From the NCBI GenBank assembly GCA_964460035.1, contig CAYWPG010000023.1:1-55780 (forward strand): a DNA stretch of 55,780 bases. Direction: 5' to 3'. The stretch is from CAYWPG01 sp964460035. Lineage in GTDB: Bacteria; Pseudomonadota; Gammaproteobacteria; Nitrococcales; AK92. Positions 52,869 through 55,780 of this stretch are shown piece after piece; position 1 is the first letter of the stretch, and each line of letters starts with the position of its first letter. Both the position numbers and the translations under genes were made by a program. Under the pieces are notes generated by a model. It was not told the origin of the DNA and ran no database searches. It saw only the letters and a program-made list of their open reading frames with translations.

Positions 52869-54389
52869 TCAGGGCGCTCGTAAAGAACTGTCCGTCGCCG
52901 ATGGCGTTGCGCGGCCGTGGAGCTGGCGGCTGTCGGCGCGCAGGAACTCCAGAGCGCGGTCCGCGATCGGGCTGTATTTCAGGCTTATCAGGTCCAGCAG
53001 GTAGTTCTGCGGCATAGTCCAGGGCGGCCGGCCCCCCTGCTTGGGGAAGGCATCCACGCTGCGCTGTACGTACCCGGATGTGAGGTTCAGCAGCGGTCTG
53101 GCCTGCATGCCGCGTCCATCCAGGCGCGGTACGCAGGCCTTGTAACCCTTGCGCCCCATGTGGTTCAACAGGCGGCAGACATACTGCGAGGCCAGGTCGG
53201 CACGTAGCGTCCACGATGCGTTGGTGTAGCCGGCGCAAACCGCCATATTGGGCACGCCGCTTACCATCAGCCCTTTGTAGCTGAAGGTCCGGCCCAGGTC
53301 GACGGCGTTGCCGTCCACCGCGATGCGTATGCCGCCGCAAGGAACCAGTTTCAGGCCGGTTGCCGTGACGATCAGATCAGCCGCCAACTGCTTTCCCGAG
53401 CGCAGCCGCACGCCGTTTTCCGTGAAGGTTTCAATCTGGTCCGTGACCACGCTGGCGCGGTTGCGCCGGATCGCCCGGAACAAGTCGGCTTCTCGCGCGA
53501 CACACAGGCGCTGGTCCCACGGCTGGTAGCTGGGGTTGAAGTGGGTGTCTACGGGGTAGCCTGGCGGCAGGAGCCGCAGCGCGCCGCGCCGGATCATTCG
53601 GCGGGCAAGGCTCGGGAACCGTCGGCAGAGCTGATAGAAGGCCATGCTCAGGAGCACGTTCTTGGCCCGTATGGCCTTATAGGCCGCCTTTGGAGGAAGC
53701 AGGCGACGCAGCCGCTGTGCGGCCGGATCGCGGGCGGGCAGCGCCACAATGTAGGTGGGCGAGCGCTGCAGCATGGTCACGTGAGCGGCTTTTTCCGCCA
53801 GCGCCGGAACCAGCGTCACCGCCGTGGCGCCGCTACCGATCACCACCACACGCTGGCCGCTATAGTCCAGGTCTTCCGGCCAGTGTTGCGGGTGCACGAC
53901 GTGGCCCTTGAAAGCCTCGATATTGGACAGCGGCGGCGTGTAACCGCTCTCGTAGCTGTAGTAGCCGCTGCACAGATACAGAAAAGCGCAACTGTACGTT
54001 ACGCGCTCGCGCCCGGGGCCGACTTCCGCTTCGACGATCCAGCGCGCATCCGCCGAGGACCAGTTCGCTGCGAGCACCCGGTGGCGGAAGCGGATATGCC
54101 GATCGATCCCGAATTCGCGTGCCGTATCGCGCACGTAATCGCGGATGGCGGGGCCGTCGGCGATGGATTTGTCGTGTGTCCAGGGCCGGAACGGGAAGCC
54201 GAGGGTATACATGTCCGAGTCGGAGCGGATGCCCGGGTAGCGGAACAGATCCCAGGTGCCTCCGATGGCTTCGCGGCTCTCGAGGATCGCGTAGCGCTTG
54301 CCGGGACAGCGGTTCTGCAGATGATAGCCGGCGCAGATACCGGACAGGCCGGCGCCGACGATCAGCACATCGAAATGCTCGACGGTCAT
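52869..54389 (-). CDS. Flavin monooxygenase, Baeyer-Villiger type
   Basis: This 506-residue FAD/NADPH enzyme starts with the FAD site GAGLSGICAGYHL (about residue 12). The fingerprint FKGHVVHPQHWPED (FxGxxxHxxxWP, about 155-170) is followed by the NADPH site VVVIGSGATAVTL. Such enzymes insert oxygen next to ketones or oxidise soft nucleophiles; substrates may be alkanones or steroids. The start at 54389 is fixed by GGAGGAG ahead of ATG; the longer open frame upstream crosses repeat DNA. It is convergent with the pagL-like gene. No alcohol dehydrogenase or esterase partner is adjacent. Confidence 0.92.
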   Translation of the reverse strand: MTVEHFDVLIVGAGLSGICAGYHLQNRCPGKRYAILESREAIGGTWDLFRYPGIRSDSDMYTLGFPFRPWTHDKSIADGPAIRDYVRDTAREFGIDRHIRFRHRVLAANWSSADARWIVEAEVGPGRERVTYSCAFLYLCSGYYSYESGYTPPLSNIEAFKGHVVHPQHWPEDLDYSGQRVVVIGSGATAVTLVPALAEKAAHVTMLQRSPTYIVALPARDPAAQRLRRLLPPKAAYKAIRAKNVLLSMAFYQLCRRFPSLARRMIRRGALRLLPPGYPVDTHFNPSYQPWDQRLCVAREADLFRAIRRNRASVVTDQIETFTENGVRLRSGKQLAADLIVTATGLKLVPCGGIRIAVDGNAVDLGRTFSYKGLMVSGVPNMAVCAGYTNASWTLRADLASQYVCRLLNHMGRKGYKACVPRLDGRGMQARPLLNLTSGYVQRSVDAFPKQGGRPPWTMPQNYLLDLISLKYSPIADRALEFLRADSRQLHGRATPSATDSSLRAP

Positions 54390-54459
54390 GCTCTCCTCCC
54401 GGTGGAGCGGCTCTCTGAGGGGGGGGTATCCCCGCGGGAGATCCCGTGCTCCGGAGCAA

Positions 54460-54570
54460 GGGGGCCGGGGTACATGGCCAAACCCATGCGCGCCCCGGGG
54501 GCGCTCCCGCAGAAGCCAGCCCTCGACCTGTAGGAGAGCCACTCTGTGGAAGCGGCCCCTGGCCGCGAAC
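54460..54570. repeat. REP-like palindromic element F
   Basis: CGCGCCCCGGGGGCGCTCCC and CTGTGGAAGCGGCCCCTGG followed by CCGCGAACCCC match the modules of the other copies. It lies between the monooxygenase gene and acnB. Confidence 0.65.
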
Positions 54571-54883
54571 CCCCGACAAGTGGCTTTCACATTAACACAA
54601 ACGGGAAGCGCGAATGGCCCAAGCGCTGGAACCCCGGCGGATCGGCATGGAGCGGCTTTCTTTAACCAGGCGATTTGCAGGGGGCGAAGCTGGCGTAAGC
54701 GGTCGCACAAAGGCTGCTTCTTCACGAAAACCCCGACAAAAGGTATCATGCCCACGCCATAACGCCGGATGTTGTACTTCCTGAATAGGGCGCGTTGCTG
54801 GTTAGGTTTTCTATCCAAGCCAGGACGTTGCGATGCTGCGACACCCGGCCCGCATTCCTAAAACTGCCTGGAAGGACACCGCT

Positions 54884-55780
54884 GTGCTTGAAGCCTATCG
54901 TGCCCATGTCGCCGAGCGCGCTGCCCTCGGAATTCCGCCGTTGCCGCTGTCGGCCGAGCAGACCGAGCAGCTGGTCGAGCTGCTGATGAACCCGCCCAAG
55001 GGAGAGGAAGAATTCCTCGTTGAGCTGCTGACCTATCGCGTACCCGCCGGCGTTGACGATGCCGCCAAGGTAAAAGCCGCGTTCCTGGCCAGCGTGGCCA
55101 AGGGCAATGAAACCTGCCCGCTGATCTCGCGTCAAAAAGCCACCGAACTGCTTGGCACCATGCTGGGCGGCTTCAACATCCAGCCGATGATCGATCTGCT
55201 GGACGACCCTGAAGTGGGTGCAGTTGCCGCCGAGGGTCTGAAGAAGACCCTGCTGATGTTCGACTACTTCCATGATGTGAAGGAGCTGGCCGAGAAGGGT
55301 AGCCCCAACGCCAAGGCGGTGATGCAGAGCTGGGCCGATGCCGAGTGGTTCACCTCGCGTCCGGAAGTGCCCGAGTCCATGCTGCTGACGGTGTTCAAGG
55401 TCAGCGGCGAAACCAATACCGACGACCTCTCCCCGGCCCCCGACGCATGGTCGCGTCCCGACATTCCGCTGCATGCGCTGGCCATGCTCAAGAACCCGCG
55501 CGAAGGGATCGAGGCCGACGAGCCGGGTGTGCGCGGCCCGATCAAGCAGATCGAGGCGCTCAAGGCCAAGGGCCATCTGGTCGCCTACGTGGGCGACGTA
55601 GTCGGCACCGGCTCTTCGCGCAAGTCCGCCACCAACTCCGTGCTGTGGTGGACCGGCGAGGACATCCCCTTCGTGCCGAACAAGCGCTTCGGCGGCGTAT
55701 GCCTGGGCGGCAAGATCGCGCCGATATTCTTCAATACCATGGAAGACGCCGGCGCGCTGCCCATCGAGCTCGACGTTTCC
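54884..55780 (+). CDS. acnB: Aconitate hydratase B (5' part only)
   Basis: AcnB interconverts citrate and isocitrate in the TCA cycle through a [4Fe-4S] cluster. The first 299 residues are present. Residues of about 1-160 form the HEAT-like domain (LEAYRAHVAERAALGIPPLP, FLVELLTYRVPAGVDDAAKVKA). The swivel domain begins near ETNTDDLSPAPDAWSRPDIPLHALAML and includes GDVVGTGSSRKSATNSVLWW. The cluster domain lies beyond the right edge. The GTG at 54884 gives the conserved start of the family; an in-frame ATG at 54833 would add 17 residues. GAAGGA precedes the GTG. Confidence 0.95.
   Translation, partial: MLEAYRAHVAERAALGIPPLPLSAEQTEQLVELLMNPPKGEEEFLVELLTYRVPAGVDDAAKVKAAFLASVAKGNETCPLISRQKATELLGTMLGGFNIQPMIDLLDDPEVGAVAAEGLKKTLLMFDYFHDVKELAEKGSPNAKAVMQSWADAEWFTSRPEVPESMLLTVFKVSGETNTDDLSPAPDAWSRPDIPLHALAMLKNPREGIEADEPGVRGPIKQIEALKAKGHLVAYVGDVVGTGSSRKSATNSVLWWTGEDIPFVPNKRFGGVCLGGKIAPIFFNTMEDAGALPIELDVS

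Noticed and set aside
54390..54818. N-terminal extension of the monooxygenase frame
   Set aside because: It runs through REP-like repeat DNA, whereas ATG at 54389 has a strong GGAGGAG site and the FAD motif follows directly.

Overview
The window is a GC-rich bacterial chromosome segment, by eye above 60% GC. The gene set (mltF, acnB, tadA, ribBA, ung, frmA/fghA, two chemoreceptors, PagL-type lipid A deacylase) points to a free-living Gram-negative, most likely a gammaproteobacterium. I cannot place it more finely. Most genes are intact and chromosomal, but several stretches look like accessory or remnant DNA.

Layout. 1-313: the 5' end of a WYL-domain repressor of the BrxR/CapW type with a perfect inverted repeat upstream. 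Such regulators usually head phage-defence loci, which would lie beyond the left edge. 874-5727: P-type cation ATPase, tadA and mltF. 5833-8029: tRNA-Ser(CGA) followed by a remnant zone, where the 3' end of a tyrosine integrase is joined through an 8-bp microhomology to the 5' end of an alcohol dehydrogenase gene. Beyond this lie AT-richer non-coding DNA and a 21-bp tandem repeat. 8030-24592: housekeeping and stress genes (yccF, TerC, DUF5996, an SDR/GH15 pair, wrbA, pirin, ribBA, GST, penicillin acylase, ung, isochorismatase-like hydrolase, two methyltransferases). 24593-25434: non-coding DNA with REP-like repeats flanking a two-repeat, one-spacer CRISPR-like array without cas genes. 25435-31967: small enzymes (AHSA1, DJ-1/LysR divergon, DHFR-like, Vat-type acetyltransferase, GNAT) and a chemoreceptor.

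32303-39691 is the most coherent and least familiar module. A GntR/FCD repressor is divergent from a five-gene operon encoding an enoyl-CoA hydratase-like protein, a Tat-exported binding protein, a fused ABC permease, an ABC ATPase and a CaiB/BaiF CoA-transferase. Two operators of identical design (CGTATACAT, 11 bp, ATG[T/G]ATACG) lie 167 bp apart between them, the second overlapping the likely operon promoter. I infer import of an organic acid followed by CoA activation and processing. The hydratase-like protein lacks both usual catalytic glutamates, so its reaction is open.

40465-55780: second chemoreceptor, GFA protein, AraC regulator, a transglycosylase-like lipoprotein-free exported protein, GGDEF/EAL protein, an orphan alpha-oxoamine synthase, the glutathione-dependent formaldehyde pathway (frmA-fghA), PagL-like deacylase, a Baeyer-Villiger-type monooxygenase and the 5' part of acnB. 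At least six copies of a dispersed GC-rich palindromic repeat sit in the gaps between genes.
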